Source: Firmicutes bacterium UBA3553 (GTDB taxonomy: Bacteria > Bacillota > Clostridia > Tissierellales > Sedimentibacteraceae). Taken from it: 14,688 nucleotides of DNA. Shown piece after piece: positions 14,616 through 14,688 of this stretch. The DNA lies in assembly GCA_002381185.1 (NCBI GenBank), contig DFOA01000040.1:59997-74684 (forward strand). The letters run 5' to 3'. The notes below the pieces were generated by a model, which was given only the letters and a program-made list of their open reading frames with translations, was not told the DNA's origin and searched no databases. Position 1 is the stretch's first letter. The number at the start of each line of letters is the position of its first letter. The translations under genes were made by a program, and so were the position numbers.

Positions 14616-14688
14616 GAGCCAAGTAAATGGTTTGTACACATTTCATAAACAGTATTTAGACATAATCTGACTCGAAAGGGACGGTTCT
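14616..14688. other. Intergenic end of the window
   Basis: No gene can be supported in either strand. The last bases (AAAGGGACGGTTCT, 14675-14688) are more GC-rich than their surroundings and may be the start of a dispersed repeat or hairpin cut by the window edge. Confidence 0.3.

Overview
The window is AT-rich bacterial chromosome from a low-GC, Gram-positive anaerobe, most likely an amino-acid-fermenting member of the Clostridia/Tissierellia (a Sedimentibacter-like organism is a guess, not shown). The basis is strong AGGAGG-type ribosome binding sites, sigma-A-type promoters, a rubrerythrin gene, a YfcC-family carrier, and the pairing of threonine dehydrogenase with 2-amino-3-ketobutyrate CoA ligase. 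All genes but one lie on the minus strand. I see no prophage, CRISPR array, insertion sequence, tRNA or rRNA.

Layout, left to right. (1) 1-104: the first codons of murB, running off the left edge. (2) 338-4537: a peptide and acylated-amino-acid cluster: an M20 amidohydrolase (+), convergent with a YfcC-family carrier and an N-acyl-D-amino-acid deacylase-like amidohydrolase (both -). (3) 4642-6021: argH, argininosuccinate lyase. (4) 6168-6704: rubrerythrin, whose promoter carries a good match to a PerR box. (5) 6889-10112: a translation block read DUF1385 (YqhQ-like), prmC, prfA, rqcP: a membrane protein, the release-factor methylase, release factor 1 and an S4 protein of ribosome quality control. 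(6) 10302-10772: greA. (7) 10972-11994: ilvE, branched-chain aminotransferase, with a 10-bp-arm palindrome over its promoter. (8) 12277-14539: tdh-kbl, which turn threonine into glycine and acetyl-CoA.

The metabolic genes fit a cell that imports and deacylates peptide-derived compounds and ferments or interconverts the amino acids. IlvE links branched-chain amino acids to their keto acids, and Tdh/Kbl degrade threonine. Rubrerythrin protects such an anaerobe from peroxide. The translation genes are ordinary core functions, although rqcP directly after prfA differs from the Bacillus arrangement.

Nearly every transcription unit has a recognisable promoter or terminator, listed below. Several CDS starts were placed downstream of the longest open frame because a ribosome binding site sits directly before the internal ATG. 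I found no clear novel system. The most useful leads are the cis-regulatory palindromes (229-247, 6792-6806, 12025-12051) and the region 12051-12158 upstream of ilvE, which holds a possible small ORF or short transcript.
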